The translations under genes and the position numbers were made by a program. Below the pieces are notes generated by a model. It was not told where the DNA came from, searched no databases, and worked only from the letters and a program-made list of their open reading frames with translations. From the NCBI RefSeq assembly GCF_003990045.1, contig NZ_RZGZ01000001.1:620001-684000 (forward strand): DNA of 64,000 nt, in the 5' to 3' direction. The stretch's first letter is position 1; every line of letters begins with the position of its first letter. Of this stretch, positions 26,513 through 36,011 are shown one piece after another. This DNA comes from Labedella endophytica. Lineage in GTDB: Bacteria > Actinomycetota > Actinomycetes > Actinomycetales > Microbacteriaceae.

Positions 26513-27973
26513 ATGAACGAGACGCTCACCCTCTGGCTGCTCTGGATCGGCATCGCCGTCGACCTCGTCGTACGCGCCGTCGCCGTCGTGATCATCCCGC
26601 GCAACCGCAAGCCGACGGCCGGGATGGCCTGGCTGCTCGCCGTCTTCTTCATCCCCTACATCGGGATCCTGCTCTTCCTGCTCATCGGCAACCCCAAGCT
26701 GCCGCGCAAGCGCCGAAAGATCCAGGACAGCGTCAACACGGCGATCGAGCAGGCCGTGGACAACCTGCCGAAGCAGGACCTCGAATTCTCCGGCCCGAAA
26801 TGGTTCGAGTCGCTCGTCGTGCTCAACGAGCGACTCGGGGCGATGCCGATCCTCGGCGGCAACGAGGCGCGGCTCATGAGCGACTACAACGACACCCTCA
26901 TCGCCATGGCCGACGAGATCGATGCGGCGACGACGTACGTCTATGTCGAGTCGTACATCATCTCGTTCGACTCGGCGACCGCCCCGATCTTCGAGGCCAT
27001 GGAACGGGCGGTCGACCGCGGGCTCACGGTGCACGTGCTGCTCGACCACTGGGCGAGCCTCCGACGCACGGGTTACCGCCGCACGATCGCGAAGCTCGAT
27101 TCCATCGGGGTGCGCTGGGAGCTGATGCTTCCGCTGCAGCCGCTCAAGGGCAAGTTCCAGCGCCCCGACCTGCGGAACCACCGCAAGCTCCTCATCGTCG
27201 ATGGCCTCGTGGGGTTCCTCGGCTCGCAGAACATCATCGACCGCGGTTACAACACGCGGGCCAACCGGCGGCGGGGCCTCAAGTGGAAGGAACTCGTCGC
27301 ACGGCTCGAGGGCCCGGTCGTGGGAGAGATGGAGGCGATCTTCCTCACCGACTGGTACAGCGAGACGGGGGAGAACCTCCTCAACGACATCGACGTGGTC
27401 GACCCGAATCCCGACCGCGGTGATCTCGCGTGCCAGATCGTGCCGAGCGGCCCCGGGTTCGAGGGCGAGAACAACCTGCGCCTCTTCCTCGGGCTCCTGT
27501 ACGGCGCACAGAAGCGCATCGTCATCACGAGCCCCTACTTCGTGCCGGACGAGTCGCTCCTCTACGCGGTGACGACGGCGGTGCTCCGAGGGGTGCCCGT
27601 CGACCTCTTCGTCTCCGAGATCGGCGACCAAGCGCTCGTCTTCCACGCGCAGCGCAGCTACTACGAGCAGCTTCTGCGGGCGGGCGTGCGGATCTTCCTC
27701 TACCCGGCGCCGTACATCCTGCACTCGAAGTTCTTCACGATCGACGACGACGTCGCTGTGATCGGCTCGAGCAACATGGACATGCGCTCGTTCGGCCTCA
27801 ATCTCGAGGTGTCCCTGCTCGTGAAGGGGACCTCGTTCGTCGACGACATGCGGAACATCGAGGACGAGTACCGGGAGGTGAGCCGCGAGCTCACCCTCGA
27901 GGAGTGGCTCGAGCAGCCGCTGCGCTCCACGGTGCTCGACAACCTCGCCCGCCTCACCTCCGCCCTCCAGTAG
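26513..27973 (+). CDS. cls: Cardiolipin synthase, phospholipase D type
   Basis: A 486-aa membrane enzyme making cardiolipin. Two N-terminal transmembrane segments (about residues 5-25 and 40-60) precede two HKD motifs: H223 (HRKLLIVDG) and H404 (HSKFFTIDD), each followed by the GSQN/GSSNMD signature. GGGGAGA precedes the ATG. Length is standard for the bacterial two-HKD Cls family. Confidence 0.95.
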   Translation: MNETLTLWLLWIGIAVDLVVRAVAVVIIPRNRKPTAGMAWLLAVFFIPYIGILLFLLIGNPKLPRKRRKIQDSVNTAIEQAVDNLPKQDLEFSGPKWFESLVVLNERLGAMPILGGNEARLMSDYNDTLIAMADEIDAATTYVYVESYIISFDSATAPIFEAMERAVDRGLTVHVLLDHWASLRRTGYRRTIAKLDSIGVRWELMLPLQPLKGKFQRPDLRNHRKLLIVDGLVGFLGSQNIIDRGYNTRANRRRGLKWKELVARLEGPVVGEMEAIFLTDWYSETGENLLNDIDVVDPNPDRGDLACQIVPSGPGFEGENNLRLFLGLLYGAQKRIVITSPYFVPDESLLYAVTTAVLRGVPVDLFVSEIGDQALVFHAQRSYYEQLLRAGVRIFLYPAPYILHSKFFTIDDDVAVIGSSNMDMRSFGLNLEVSLLVKGTSFVDDMRNIEDEYREVSRELTLEEWLEQPLRSTVLDNLARLTSALQ

Positions 27974-28034
27974 CCCGCTCGTTCCGTCCGCGCAAGCCGC
28001 GCGGGTCGTCGACGTGGCGCGCCAGGATGGAGCC

Positions 28035-28769
28035 ATGGATACGCAGATCTGGGGAGCCGCGGGGGCCGGACTCCTCGCCGGAGGGGCGCTCATCGTGGGG
28101 GCCGTCGCGGCCTGGTTCGTGCGGGTGCCCGGTCCTGTCGTCGCCGGTGTGATGGCGTTCGGCTCCGGGGTGCTCATCTCCGCACTCGCCTTCGATCTCG
28201 TCGAAAAGGCGGAGGAGTCCGGCGGATTCGTTCCGACGATGGCGGGATTCCTCGGCGGCGCGATCGTCTACGTGGGCCTCAACCTGCTGCTGGACTGGCG
28301 GGACGCGCGCAATCGGAGGGGGTCGGGGGAGAGCCCCGGAACGGGAACGGGCATCGCGATCGGCGCGCTGCTCGACGGAGTCCCCGAGACGGCCGTGCTC
28401 GGGCTCAGCATGACGACGGGGTCGGGGCTCAGCATCCCGGTGCTCGCCGCCGTCGTGATCTCGAACCTCCCCGAGGGTCTCGCCTCGACCGCCGAGCTCA
28501 AGAAGGACGGCCGGTCGGCCCGGTACGTCTTCGCCCTGTGGATCGGCATCGCCGTCGCGTGCGCCGTCTCGTCGCTCGCGGGCTACCTCCTGCTCGACGG
28601 GGCGCCCGTGGAGGTCACCGCCTTCGTCACGGCGATCGCGGCCGGGGCGATCCTGGCGATGATCTGCGACACGATGATCCCCGAGGCGTTCCGCGACACG
28701 AAGGCGTTCACGGGCCTGCTCGCCGTGATCGGCTTCTTCGTCAGCTTCGCGATCCACGCCCTCTCCTGA
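28035..28769 (+). CDS. ZIP-like metal transporter family membrane protein
   Basis: A 244-aa protein with about eight hydrophobic segments and a ZIP-superfamily core: FDLVEKAEESGGF (second-helix region), LLDGVPETAVLGL and ISNLPEGLASTAELKK, matching the two PEG-type helices. The histidines that usually precede these (HNxPEG) are replaced by Asp and Asn, so metal specificity or transport activity may be altered. Its start has AGGATGGAG upstream. It is followed by a large nested palindrome and convergent minus-strand genes. Confidence 0.75.
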   Translation: MDTQIWGAAGAGLLAGGALIVGAVAAWFVRVPGPVVAGVMAFGSGVLISALAFDLVEKAEESGGFVPTMAGFLGGAIVYVGLNLLLDWRDARNRRGSGESPGTGTGIAIGALLDGVPETAVLGLSMTTGSGLSIPVLAAVVISNLPEGLASTAELKKDGRSARYVFALWIGIAVACAVSSLAGYLLLDGAPVEVTAFVTAIAAGAILAMICDTMIPEAFRDTKAFTGLLAVIGFFVSFAIHALS

Positions 28770-28820
28770 GGTCCCACCCCACGCTGCCGCCCGATCTGCT
28801 CGACCCAACCTTGTCTCGTC

Positions 28821-28892
28821 GCCGAGCGCTACACCATCAGCCGAGCGCCACACGAATTCGTGGTGCGCTCGGCGACCGGTGTAGCGGTCGGC
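28821..28892. terminator. Nested double palindrome between convergent genes
   Basis: Outer arms of 15 bases (28821-28835, 28878-28892) carry one mismatch. An inner near-palindrome (28840-28856 / 28857-28873) is centred on GAATTC. Left outer and left inner arms both begin GCCGAGCGC, so the element also contains direct repeats. Placement suggests bidirectional termination; it could be a palindromic repeat element. Confidence 0.65.
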
Positions 28893-28920
28893 AGGATGGT
28901 GGGGGCCGGAGCGGCGGAGG

Positions 28921-29151
28921 TCAGGGGCGGGCGCGGACGAGGAGCTCGCCGATCTCGCAATCGAGCACCTCGCAGATGGCGGTGAGGGTGGAGAAGCGGA
29001 TGGCCTTCGCGCGGTCGTTCTTGAGCACCGAGAGGTTCACGATGCTCACGCCCACGCGTTTGCTCAGTTCCGTGAGGGACATGCCCCGCTCGGCGAGCAA
29101 CTCGTCGAGCCGGCAGTGGACGCCGGTGGCCTCGTCGTCTGCCGGGGGCAT
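28921..29151 (-). CDS. XRE-family (Cro/C1-type) HTH regulator, YozG-like
   Basis: A 76-aa compact helix-turn-helix protein. The motif LDELLAERGMSLTELSKRVGVS, followed by LSVLKNDRAKAIRFSTL and a C-terminal ELLVRA, is the short form that pairs with DUF2975 membrane proteins. Its ATG overlaps the upstream stop by one base (TGATG). It probably represses its own operon through the dyad at 29818-29830. Confidence 0.85.
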   Translation of the reverse strand: MPPADDEATGVHCRLDELLAERGMSLTELSKRVGVSIVNLSVLKNDRAKAIRFSTLTAICEVLDCEIGELLVRARP

Positions 29152-29780
29152 CAGACGAGCCCCTCGGTGTCGCGCTGCATCTTCTGGCCCAACTGGAACG
29201 CGGTCGCGACGACGCTGAGGACGAGCCCGATGAGCAGCGGTCCGAAGTCGTACTCGCTCATGAACGGGAAGACGGCGTCCATCGGATCGGGATTGAGGGC
29301 CGCGACGATCGAGAACATCGCGGCGGTGTCGAGACCGGCGGCGATGAGCGTGCCCGCGATGAGGGTGATACTCGCGGTCGCGAGCAGCCAGGTCATGCTC
29401 CGGACGAAGGGGCGCCCGCGGAGGACCGCGCGGCAGAGGGCGGCGATGCTCGCGGCGACGATCGCCGTCGTGAGCGCGGAGACGGCGATCGAACCGGCCA
29501 GGGCGAATCGCGCGCCCATATCGATTCCCGAGACGACGACATCGGCGCGATCGAACGAGCCCGACACGATCGTGGCGGTCCCCGTCGCGGCGTCCGCCGG
29601 CACGGGCATGACAGTGGAGAGGGTCACGGGTACCGCGTCGCCGAAGAGCCCGCCGATCGCGGTGACGGCGGTGACGAGTGCCGCGACCCCGACGAGTGCC
29701 GCGAGGACGGCGAAGAGCCAGAGGACGAAGACGTCCGAGCGGTCGAGGACGGCGGTGCGGACGGTGCTGCGGAACTTCAT
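29151..29780 (-). CDS. DUF2975 family membrane protein
   Basis: A 209-aa protein with four hydrophobic segments (about residues 20-45, 90-115, 130-155, 180-200) and an extracytoplasmic loop after the first. Together with the downstream XRE gene it forms the widespread DUF2975/HTH pair (YoaS/YozG in Bacillus), of unknown function. Start at 29780 has AAGGA eight bases upstream. Confidence 0.82.
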   Translation of the reverse strand: MKFRSTVRTAVLDRSDVFVLWLFAVLAALVGVAALVTAVTAIGGLFGDAVPVTLSTVMPVPADAATGTATIVSGSFDRADVVVSGIDMGARFALAGSIAVSALTTAIVAASIAALCRAVLRGRPFVRSMTWLLATASITLIAGTLIAAGLDTAAMFSIVAALNPDPMDAVFPFMSEYDFGPLLIGLVLSVVATAFQLGQKMQRDTEGLV

Positions 29781-29796
29781 GGCGATATCCTTCACG

Positions 29797-29836
29797 ATGA
29801 TCGATAACAACGAATATCGATAAGTTATCGAGGATC
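29797..29836. promoter_or_regulatory. Operator/promoter region of DUF2975-XRE operon
   Basis: An AT-rich stretch in otherwise GC-rich DNA. It holds the perfect 13-base palindrome CGATAAGTTATCG (29818-29830) and flanking TATCGAT repeats, 38-50 bases upstream of the DUF2975 start. A likely binding site for the XRE regulator. Confidence 0.5.
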
Positions 29837-29972
29837 GATATGAAACGCAAGCGGTTCGGGTCCCAGCCATCCGCATGATGCGCCCACGGCGAACAACGGA
29901 TTATCCGCGGCGCACCGCGGTTACTCTCTGTATATCGGCGTGAACCTTGCCCACACGCCGGAAGGAGCCCTG

Positions 29973-32492
29973 ATGTTTGAGAGATTCACCGACCGAGCAC
30001 GTCGTGTCGTCGTACTGGCCCAAGAAGAGGCCAAGATGCTCAACCACAATTACATCGGCACGGAACACATCCTCCTCGGACTCATCCACGAGGGTGAGGG
30101 TGTCGCAGCCAAGGCGCTCGAGTCGATGGGGATCTCCCTCGATTCCGTGCGCGAGCAGGTCACCGACATCATCGGTACCGGCCAGCAGCAGCCCACCGGT
30201 CACATCCCCTTCACGCCGCGTGCGAAGAAGGTCCTCGAGCTGAGCCTGCGCGAAGCGCTGCAGCTCGGCCACAACTACATCGGCACCGAGCACATCCTCC
30301 TCGGACTTATCCGCGAGGGTGAGGGTGTCGCCGCTCAGGTGCTCGTCAAGCTCGGAGCCGACCTCAACAAGGTGCGCCAGCAGGTCATCCAGTTGCTCTC
30401 GGGTTACCAGGGCAAGGAGGCCGCGGCCGTCGGCGGCAGCGCGAGCGAGCAGCAGGCCCAGGGGGGATCGCAGATCCTCGACCAGTTCGGCCGCAACCTC
30501 ACGCAGGCCGCGCGCGACAACAAGCTCGACCCGGTCATCGGGCGCGAGAAGGAGATCGAGCGCGTGATGCAGATCCTGTCGCGTCGCTCGAAGAACAACC
30601 CCGTCCTGATCGGAGAGCCCGGCGTCGGCAAGACCGCCGTCGTCGAGGGACTCGCCCAGGCGATCGTCAAGGGCGAAGTGCCCGAGACACTCAAGGACAA
30701 GCAGCTCTATTCGCTCGACCTCGGTTCGCTCATCGCCGGAAGCCGCTACCGCGGTGACTTCGAGGAGCGCCTCAAGAAGGTCACGAAGGAGATCCGCACG
30801 CGCGGCGACATCATCGTCTTCATCGACGAGATCCACACCCTCGTGGGTGCGGGTGCCGCCGAGGGTGCGATCGACGCGGCGTCGATCCTCAAGCCGCTCC
30901 TTGCTCGTGGCGAGCTGCAGACCGTCGGTGCGACCACGCTCGACGAGTACCGCAAGCACTTCGAGAAGGACGCTGCGCTCGAGCGTCGCTTCCAGCCGAT
31001 TCAGGTGGCCGAGCCGAGCCTGCCCCACACGATCAACATCCTCAAGGGACTCCGCGACAAGTACGAGGCGTTCCACAAGGTCTCGATCACGGACGGCGCG
31101 ATCGTCTCGGCGGCGAACCTCGCCGATCGTTACGTCTCCGACCGCTTCCTCCCGGACAAGGCCATCGACCTGATCGACGAGGCCGGCGCCCGTCTGCGGC
31201 TGTCGATCCTCTCGAGCCCGCCCGAGCTGCGCGAGTTCGACGAGAAGATCTCCGTCGTGCGTGCCGCGAAGGAGACGGCGATCGAGGATCAGGACTTCGA
31301 GAAGGCCGCGAGCCTGCGCGACGAGGAGAAGAACCTCCTCGGCGAGCGTCTCCGCCTCGAGAAGCAGTGGAGGAGCGGAGAGGTCAAGACCACCGCAACG
31401 GTGGACGAGGGTCTCATCGCCGAGGTGCTGGCGCAGGCCACCGGCATCCCCGTGTTCAAGCTCACGGAGGAGGAGTCCTCGCGGCTCGTCTTCATGGAGA
31501 AGGCCCTGCACCAGCGCGTCATCGGTCAGGAGGAGGCCATCGCGGCTCTCTCCCGCACGATCCGCCGCACGCGTGCCGGCCTCAAGGACCCGAAGCGTCC
31601 CTCGGGCTCGTTCATCTTCGCCGGCCCCACGGGTGTCGGTAAGACCGAGCTCGCCAAGGCGCTCGCCGAATTCCTGTTCGACGACGAGGACGCGATGATC
31701 TCGCTCGACATGTCGGAGTACGGCGAGAAGCACACGGTCTCCCGCCTCTTCGGTGCCCCTCCCGGATTCGTCGGCTTCGAAGAGGGTGGCCAGCTCACGG
31801 AGAAGGTCCGACGCAAGCCGTTCAGCGTCGTGCTGTTCGACGAGATCGAGAAGGCGCACCCGGACATCTTCAACTCGCTGCTGCAGGTGCTCGAGGAGGG
31901 TCGTCTCACCGACGGCCAGGGTCGCGTCATCGACTTCAAGAACACCGTCATCATCATGACCACGAACCTCGGTTCGAAGGGGATCTCCGGCGGACCCGTC
32001 GGCTTCCAGGTCGAGGGTGACTCGTCGGTGACCTACGAGATCATGAAGGGCAAGGTCAACGAGGAGCTCAAGAAGCACTTCAAGCCCGAGTTCCTCAACC
32101 GTGTCGACGACACGATCGTGTTCCCGCAGCTCAGCAAGCCCGAGCTGCTCCAGATCGTGGACCTGTTCGTGAAGCGTCTGTCGGATCGTCTGCTCGACCG
32201 TGACATGACGGTGGAGCTCACGCTCGCCGCCAAGGAGCGCCTCATCGAGGTGGGCTTCGACCCCACACTCGGTGCTCGCCCGCTGCGTCGTGCGATCCAG
32301 AACGAGGTCGAGGACCGACTGTCGGAGAAGATCCTTCACGGCGAGCTCAACCCCGGCGACCACGTGCACGTCGACTTCATCGGGACGGAGTTCGTGTTCA
32401 CGACCTCGTCCCGCGGTGAGGCCGTCGGCGCGGGGATCAACTCGAGCCGCTCGCTCGGCACGGGCCCGCAGACCCCGGACCTCGCGATCTAG
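29973..32492 (+). CDS. clpC: ATP-dependent Clp protease ATP-binding subunit ClpC
   Basis: An 839-aa HSP100 unfoldase that feeds substrates to ClpP. It has two N-terminal Clp repeats (starting [19 protein letters not shown] and [18 protein letters not shown]), a first AAA domain with Walker A GEPGVGKT (residues 214-221), a UVR-like middle segment ([18 protein letters not shown]), and a second AAA domain with GPTGVGKT (551-558). It ends in a ClpC tail. GGAAGGAG precedes the ATG at 29973. Position downstream of lysS is typical for this lineage, though Lsr2 is not seen here. Confidence 0.98.
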   Translation: MFERFTDRARRVVVLAQEEAKMLNHNYIGTEHILLGLIHEGEGVAAKALESMGISLDSVREQVTDIIGTGQQQPTGHIPFTPRAKKVLELSLREALQLGHNYIGTEHILLGLIREGEGVAAQVLVKLGADLNKVRQQVIQLLSGYQGKEAAAVGGSASEQQAQGGSQILDQFGRNLTQAARDNKLDPVIGREKEIERVMQILSRRSKNNPVLIGEPGVGKTAVVEGLAQAIVKGEVPETLKDKQLYSLDLGSLIAGSRYRGDFEERLKKVTKEIRTRGDIIVFIDEIHTLVGAGAAEGAIDAASILKPLLARGELQTVGATTLDEYRKHFEKDAALERRFQPIQVAEPSLPHTINILKGLRDKYEAFHKVSITDGAIVSAANLADRYVSDRFLPDKAIDLIDEAGARLRLSILSSPPELREFDEKISVVRAAKETAIEDQDFEKAASLRDEEKNLLGERLRLEKQWRSGEVKTTATVDEGLIAEVLAQATGIPVFKLTEEESSRLVFMEKALHQRVIGQEEAIAALSRTIRRTRAGLKDPKRPSGSFIFAGPTGVGKTELAKALAEFLFDDEDAMISLDMSEYGEKHTVSRLFGAPPGFVGFEEGGQLTEKVRRKPFSVVLFDEIEKAHPDIFNSLLQVLEEGRLTDGQGRVIDFKNTVIIMTTNLGSKGISGGPVGFQVEGDSSVTYEIMKGKVNEELKKHFKPEFLNRVDDTIVFPQLSKPELLQIVDLFVKRLSDRLLDRDMTVELTLAAKERLIEVGFDPTLGARPLRRAIQNEVEDRLSEKILHGELNPGDHVHVDFIGTEFVFTTSSRGEAVGAGINSSRSLGTGPQTPDLAI

Positions 32493-32528
32493 CTCGTCCC
32501 GTCCGCACCCGCACCACCCGCACCACGA

Positions 32529-32560
32529 GAACGCCCCTCGGCTCACCGCCGGGGGCGTTC
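32529..32560. terminator. clpC terminator hairpin
   Basis: A nine-base perfect stem GAACGCCCC/GGGGCGTTC with 14-base loop, 37 bases after the clpC stop. Confidence 0.75.
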
Positions 32561-32571
32561 CGCGTCCCTCT

Positions 32572-32644
32572 CCCCTCACCCCCTAAAAACTTCCTATGTG
32601 CTCGAATTTTCAAGCACATAGGAAGTTTTTAGGAGAGTGAGGGG
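32572..32644. repeat. AT-rich long palindrome
   Basis: Perfect 21-base inverted repeat (32582-32602 and 32613-32633) with a ten-base loop, wrapped by a second inverted repeat CCCCTCAC/GTGAGGGG (32572-32579, 32637-32644). The stem is about 60 percent A/T, unlike its surroundings. It follows the clpC terminator, so a second terminator is not needed. A miniature palindromic element is possible. Confidence 0.6.
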
Positions 32645-32673
32645 TGGCGGGAGGGGGAGGGGAGTGGGCGATC

Positions 32674-32679
32674 TAGGGT
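32674..32679 (+). promoter_or_regulatory. Leaderless-type -10 box (TAGGGT)
   Basis: TAGGGT plus six bases precedes the ATG at 32686. Confidence 0.45.
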
Positions 32680-32685
32680 GGGGGG

Positions 32686-33243
32686 ATGGCCTCACCGTTC
32701 ACCGTCCGTCGTGCCCGTGCCTCCGACGTGCCCTCGATCGAGCAGCTCGTCGCGCCCTACGTGCACCGCCGCATCCTCATCGGCAAGGAGCGAGTGGCGT
32801 ACTACGAGTCGATCCAGGAGTTCCAGGTCGCCGAAGCGCCCGACGGTTCGCTCGTCGGCTGCGGTGCGCTGCACACCCTGTGGGAGGACCTCGGCGAGGT
32901 CCGCACTCTTGCGGTGTCGGAGGACTGGCTCCACCGCGGGGTCGGCCACGCGATCCTCGAGGAGCTGCAGCGGGCCGCGTCATCGCTCGGACTCAAGCGA
33001 CTCTTCTGCCTCACCTTCGAGGTCGACTTCTTCGAGGGGCACGGGTTCCGAACGATCGGCGAGACGGTCGTGCCGCCCGAGGTCTACGCGGAACTCGTCC
33101 GCTCGAGCGACGAGGGCGTCGCGGAGTTCCTCGAGCTCGCGCGCGTGAAGCCCAACACGCTCGGGAACACGCGCATGCTCAAGGTTCTCGATCCCGCCCC
33201 GGCCACCACCGCGCCGGAAGCGGAGACGCCGCCCGGCCGCTGA
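32686..33243 (+). CDS. argA: Amino-acid N-acetyltransferase, short GNAT-type NAGS
   Basis: A 185-aa GNAT acetyltransferase, predicted to acetylate glutamate at the first step of arginine synthesis. It matches the short actinobacterial ArgA type: LHTLWEDLGEVRTLAV, the acetyl-CoA motif RGVGHAILEELQ, LFCLTFEVDFFEGHGF, and the diagnostic VKPNTLGNTRML near the C-terminus. There is no amino-acid kinase domain. Other GNAT substrates cannot be excluded. Confidence 0.85.
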   Translation: MASPFTVRRARASDVPSIEQLVAPYVHRRILIGKERVAYYESIQEFQVAEAPDGSLVGCGALHTLWEDLGEVRTLAVSEDWLHRGVGHAILEELQRAASSLGLKRLFCLTFEVDFFEGHGFRTIGETVVPPEVYAELVRSSDEGVAEFLELARVKPNTLGNTRMLKVLDPAPATTAPEAETPPGR

Positions 33244-33282
33244 CGACGGGTCGCTCAGCGCGCGGCCGGTTCCGTAGACGAC

Positions 33283-33322
33283 GAACGCCCCGCCCGATCC
33301 ATGAGGATCGGGCGGGGCGTTC
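33283..33322. terminator. Bidirectional terminator between argA-like gene and msrA
   Basis: Perfect 18-bp stem (33283-33300, 33305-33322), loop ATGA, between convergent genes. Confidence 0.85.
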
Positions 33323-33338
33323 TCGTGGTTCTATTCGA

Positions 33339-33857
33339 TCAGGCGACGGGCTGGCTGTCGCGCACCGGGAGCTTCCACCCGGGCCGCACGAAGTGGCAGG
33401 TGTAGCCGTTCGGGTACACCTGGAGGTAGTCCTGGTGCTCCGGCTCGGCCTCCCAGAAGTCCCGCACGCGGTAGACCTCGGTGACGACCGGTCCCGGCCA
33501 GATCCCCGACGCGTTCACGTCGGCGATCGTGTCGAGAGCGGTCTTCTCCTGCGCGTCGCTCTGCGGGAAGATCGCCGAGCGGTAACCGCGACCGCGGTCG
33601 TTGCCCTGACGGTCCTTCGTCGTGGGGTCGTGCACCTGGAAGAAGAACTCCAGCTGCTCGCGGAACGAGGTCACGGTCGGGTCGAAGACGATCTCGATGG
33701 CCTCGGCGTGGTCGCCGTGGGCGCGGTAGGTGGCGTTCGGGGTGCTGTCGTCACCCGCGTAGCCGACGCGCGTCGACACGACGCCCGGTCGGGAGCGGAT
33801 GAGCTCCTGCATTCCCCAGAAGCAGCCTCCGGCGAGGATTGCGGTCTCGGTGGTCAT
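33339..33857 (-). CDS. msrA: Peptide-methionine (S)-S-oxide reductase
   Basis: A 172-aa oxidative-damage repair enzyme reducing methionine-S-sulfoxide. The catalytic motif GGCFWG holds C12. [17 protein letters not shown] and QQ/PEHQDYL motifs are present. Its ATG overlaps the stop of msrB (33854-33857), so both are made from one transcript. Confidence 0.96.
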   Translation of the reverse strand: MTTETAILAGGCFWGMQELIRSRPGVVSTRVGYAGDDSTPNATYRAHGDHAEAIEIVFDPTVTSFREQLEFFFQVHDPTTKDRQGNDRGRGYRSAIFPQSDAQEKTALDTIADVNASGIWPGPVVTEVYRVRDFWEAEPEHQDYLQVYPNGYTCHFVRPGWKLPVRDSQPVA

Positions 33858-34339
33858 GATGCGTCCTCCTTCGGGGACGCGGTCTGCGTCCCGGTGGTCT
33901 CGAACAGCGAGCGGTACTCACCGTAGCCCTGCTTCTCCAGCTCGTCGACGGGCACGAAGCGCAGAGACGCCGAGTTCATGCAGTAGCGCAGTCCGCCGGC
34001 GTCGCGGGGGCCATCGTCGAAGACGTGGCCGAGGTGGCTGTCTGCGCCCGAGGATCGGACCTCGACGCGCTTCATGAACAGCTGGCGGTCGACCTTCTCG
34101 GTGATCGCGTCCTGCGTGATCGGCCGGGTGAAGCTCGGCCAACCGGAGCGACTGTCGAACTTGTCGCGGGAGCTGAAGAGCGGCTGGCCGGACACGACAT
34201 CGACGTAGAGCCCGTCGTCGTGGGTGTCCCAGTACTGGTTGCGGAAGGCGGGCTCCGTGCCCTCCTCTTGCGTCACGCGGTACTGGGTGGGGGTGAGGCG
34301 AGCGAGCGCCTCGGGAGTCTTGCTGTAGTCCTGTGCCAC
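33854..34339 (-). CDS. msrB: Peptide-methionine (R)-S-oxide reductase
   Basis: A 161-aa partner of MsrA for the R diastereomer. Catalytic C120 lies in [21 protein letters not shown] and [12 protein letters not shown] are conserved. The paired CxxC zinc cysteines of many MsrB proteins are absent, so it is of the zinc-free type. ATG has AAGGAGGA upstream. The about 200-bp divergent gap to 34540 shows only a promoter for the next gene. Confidence 0.95.
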   Translation of the reverse strand: MAQDYSKTPEALARLTPTQYRVTQEEGTEPAFRNQYWDTHDDGLYVDVVSGQPLFSSRDKFDSRSGWPSFTRPITQDAITEKVDRQLFMKRVEVRSSGADSHLGHVFDDGPRDAGGLRYCMNSASLRFVPVDELEKQGYGEYRSLFETTGTQTASPKEDAS

Positions 34340-34527
34340 GGGTCCTCCTTCTCGGCACCGCTGGCTGCGGCGCCTTGCGACGCCGGAAGTTCGGCGTCAC
34401 TCGGTGCAACGGATGTGCGACGCCGCCTGTTCCGCCCGAACCTGGGACCGGACTGTGAAGCAATGAGTTCCGTGTCTCCGGCGGTCGAGAACCCGCGTGC
34501 CGTCGGGGCATCCGGCGGTGGGCGATT

Positions 34528-34533
34528 TATCCT
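34528..34533 (+). promoter_or_regulatory. Leaderless-type -10 box (TATCCT)
   Basis: TATCCT plus six bases precedes the ATG at 34540, with no ribosome-binding sequence. Confidence 0.45.
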
Positions 34534-34539
34534 TGCCCC

Positions 34540-35184
34540 ATGTCGACCACCGAACGCCCCGCGCGACCGTCGAAGGCCGTCTACCGTCGGCGCCGACTCG
34601 TCGTGCTGCTCGGCATCCTCGCGGTCATCGCCGTCGTGGCTCTCCTGATCATCCAGCCCGGTTCCTCGTCCGGCCAGACGGACGAGCCGAGCGAGACGCC
34701 CACCGTGGCAGCGGACGCCGACGCCGACGCGGAACCGGAGGCGACGCCGTCGCCGTCCGAGTCGGCGGCCGACGGCGACCAGGCCTGTACGGCCGACACC
34801 GTCGTGGTCGAGGCGAAGACCGATAAGAGCACCTACCAGGCGGGGGAACTCCCGCAGCTGTCGCTCTCACTCACGAACACCGGATCCGTTCCTTGCACGA
34901 TCGACGCCGGCACGAGCCAGCAGGTGTTCACGATCACGAGCGGCGACGACACGTACTGGACATCGACGGATTGCCAGACGGAGCCGACGAACGCGGTGAC
35001 GGTGCTCGAGCCGGGTACCACCATCTCGTCGAACCCCGCGATCGCATGGGACCGGACCCGTTCGGCGACCGACACGTGCGACGGGGAGCGACCGGCGGTC
35101 CCCGCCGGCGGCGCGTCGTACCACCTCGACACATCGGTCGCGGGCATCGAGTCCACGGATTCGGCGCAGTTCCTGCTGTACTGA
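34540..35184 (+). CDS. Membrane-anchored hypothetical protein with Ig-like external domain
   Basis: A 214-aa protein. A basic N-terminus and one transmembrane helix (LVVLLGILAVIAVVALLII, about residues 20-38) are followed by an acidic Ala/Asp/Pro/Ser linker. A C-terminal beta-rich domain (about 85-214) has four Cys (two likely disulfides) and a KSTYQAGELPQLSLSLTN segment typical of Ig-like envelope domains. Function unknown. Confidence 0.75.
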   Translation: MSTTERPARPSKAVYRRRRLVVLLGILAVIAVVALLIIQPGSSSGQTDEPSETPTVAADADADAEPEATPSPSESAADGDQACTADTVVVEAKTDKSTYQAGELPQLSLSLTNTGSVPCTIDAGTSQQVFTITSGDDTYWTSTDCQTEPTNAVTVLEPGTTISSNPAIAWDRTRSATDTCDGERPAVPAGGASYHLDTSVAGIESTDSAQFLLY

Positions 35185-35234
35185 TCTTCGTCTAGGTTGT
35201 CAAGTAGCTAGGCTATCTAGCTATATAGGGCAGG

Positions 35235-35516
35235 ATGAGTGCAGCGGCATTGGTGATCATTCCTGGTGTCGTGACATCGTTCCCGACCCGAAAGCCTCCG
35301 ATGAACGCGCGACGCATGCACCCGTACGACCTCGCTCACACGACGGGTGTCGGCGCTGTGTCCGCACTGGGGGTGAGCCTCGTCGCTCTCGTCGGTGGGC
35401 TCGCCGTCCTGTCCTCGAACGAGCAGACGTCCGGCCCGACCTTCAGCGAGAGTGTCGTCGTCGAGTCGCCCGCGGTGACGACCGTCGACAGCACGATCGA
35501 TGGCACCGTCGACTGA
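35235..35516 (+). CDS. Possible small membrane protein
   Basis: A 93-aa frame with one hydrophobic segment (VSALGVSLVALVGGLAVL) and an acidic external tail rich in Thr/Val. Start is uncertain: ATG 35235 sits just after an AT-rich promoter-like stretch (35195-35230), while ATG 35301 begins MNARRMHPYD. Coding status is not certain. Confidence 0.4.
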   Translation: MSAAALVIIPGVVTSFPTRKPPMNARRMHPYDLAHTTGVGAVSALGVSLVALVGGLAVLSSNEQTSGPTFSESVVVESPAVTTVDSTIDGTVD

Positions 35517-35574
35517 ATATCGCCCCGAGCGGAACCGCCCCCGCAGGGTGAGGCCGGCTGGAAGACTGGTCCGC

Positions 35575-35985
35575 ATGGACCCGACCGTGACGCCCGATCC
35601 CCTCACTCCCGTCCTGGCCGAGGCTCTCGAGAAACGGGACATGGCGGCCGTCGCGTTCGCGCTGCGCCACCACCCCGTCATGGTTCCGCTCGCATCGGTG
35701 CGGGAGACGGCCGACGCGGCGCCGGACGTCTGGATGTACCGGCAGCCGGAGACCGCTCGCCTCGCGCTCCTGCTCTTCTCCTCGGAGTCGACCAAGCCGG
35801 CCGAGCTGCCCTCCGACGTCGGTCACCTCGACGGAGAATGGCTCGCCGCGTTCCTCCGCACCTTCGGGGACGACATCGAGACGGTGTTCTTCGACGTCGC
35901 GGGTCCTTACCCGATGCAGGCCACGCCGGACGAACTCCGGCGGGTCCTGGCGATCGACCCCGAAGTGAACGGCTCCACCGAGTAG
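35575..35985 (+). CDS. Hypothetical protein, 136 aa
   Basis: Not recognised. A soluble alpha/beta pattern: helix LTPVLAEALEKRDMAAVAFALRH, strands PVMVPLAS and RLALLLFSS, and a C-terminal DIETVFFDVAGPYPMQATPDEL. The layout resembles SseB-type small domains, but similarity is weak. No ribosome site is obvious. It is convergent with the alarmone synthetase gene. Confidence 0.55.
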   Translation: MDPTVTPDPLTPVLAEALEKRDMAAVAFALRHHPVMVPLASVRETADAAPDVWMYRQPETARLALLLFSSESTKPAELPSDVGHLDGEWLAAFLRTFGDDIETVFFDVAGPYPMQATPDELRRVLAIDPEVNGSTE

Positions 35986-36011
35986 TCTCGGTCGGCCTGC
36001 GCGCCACCCCC

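Noticed and set aside
29901-32579. 892-aa frame antisense to clpC
   Set aside because: Entirely opposite a perfect ClpC; low-complexity composition, no ribosome site and no recognisable domain.
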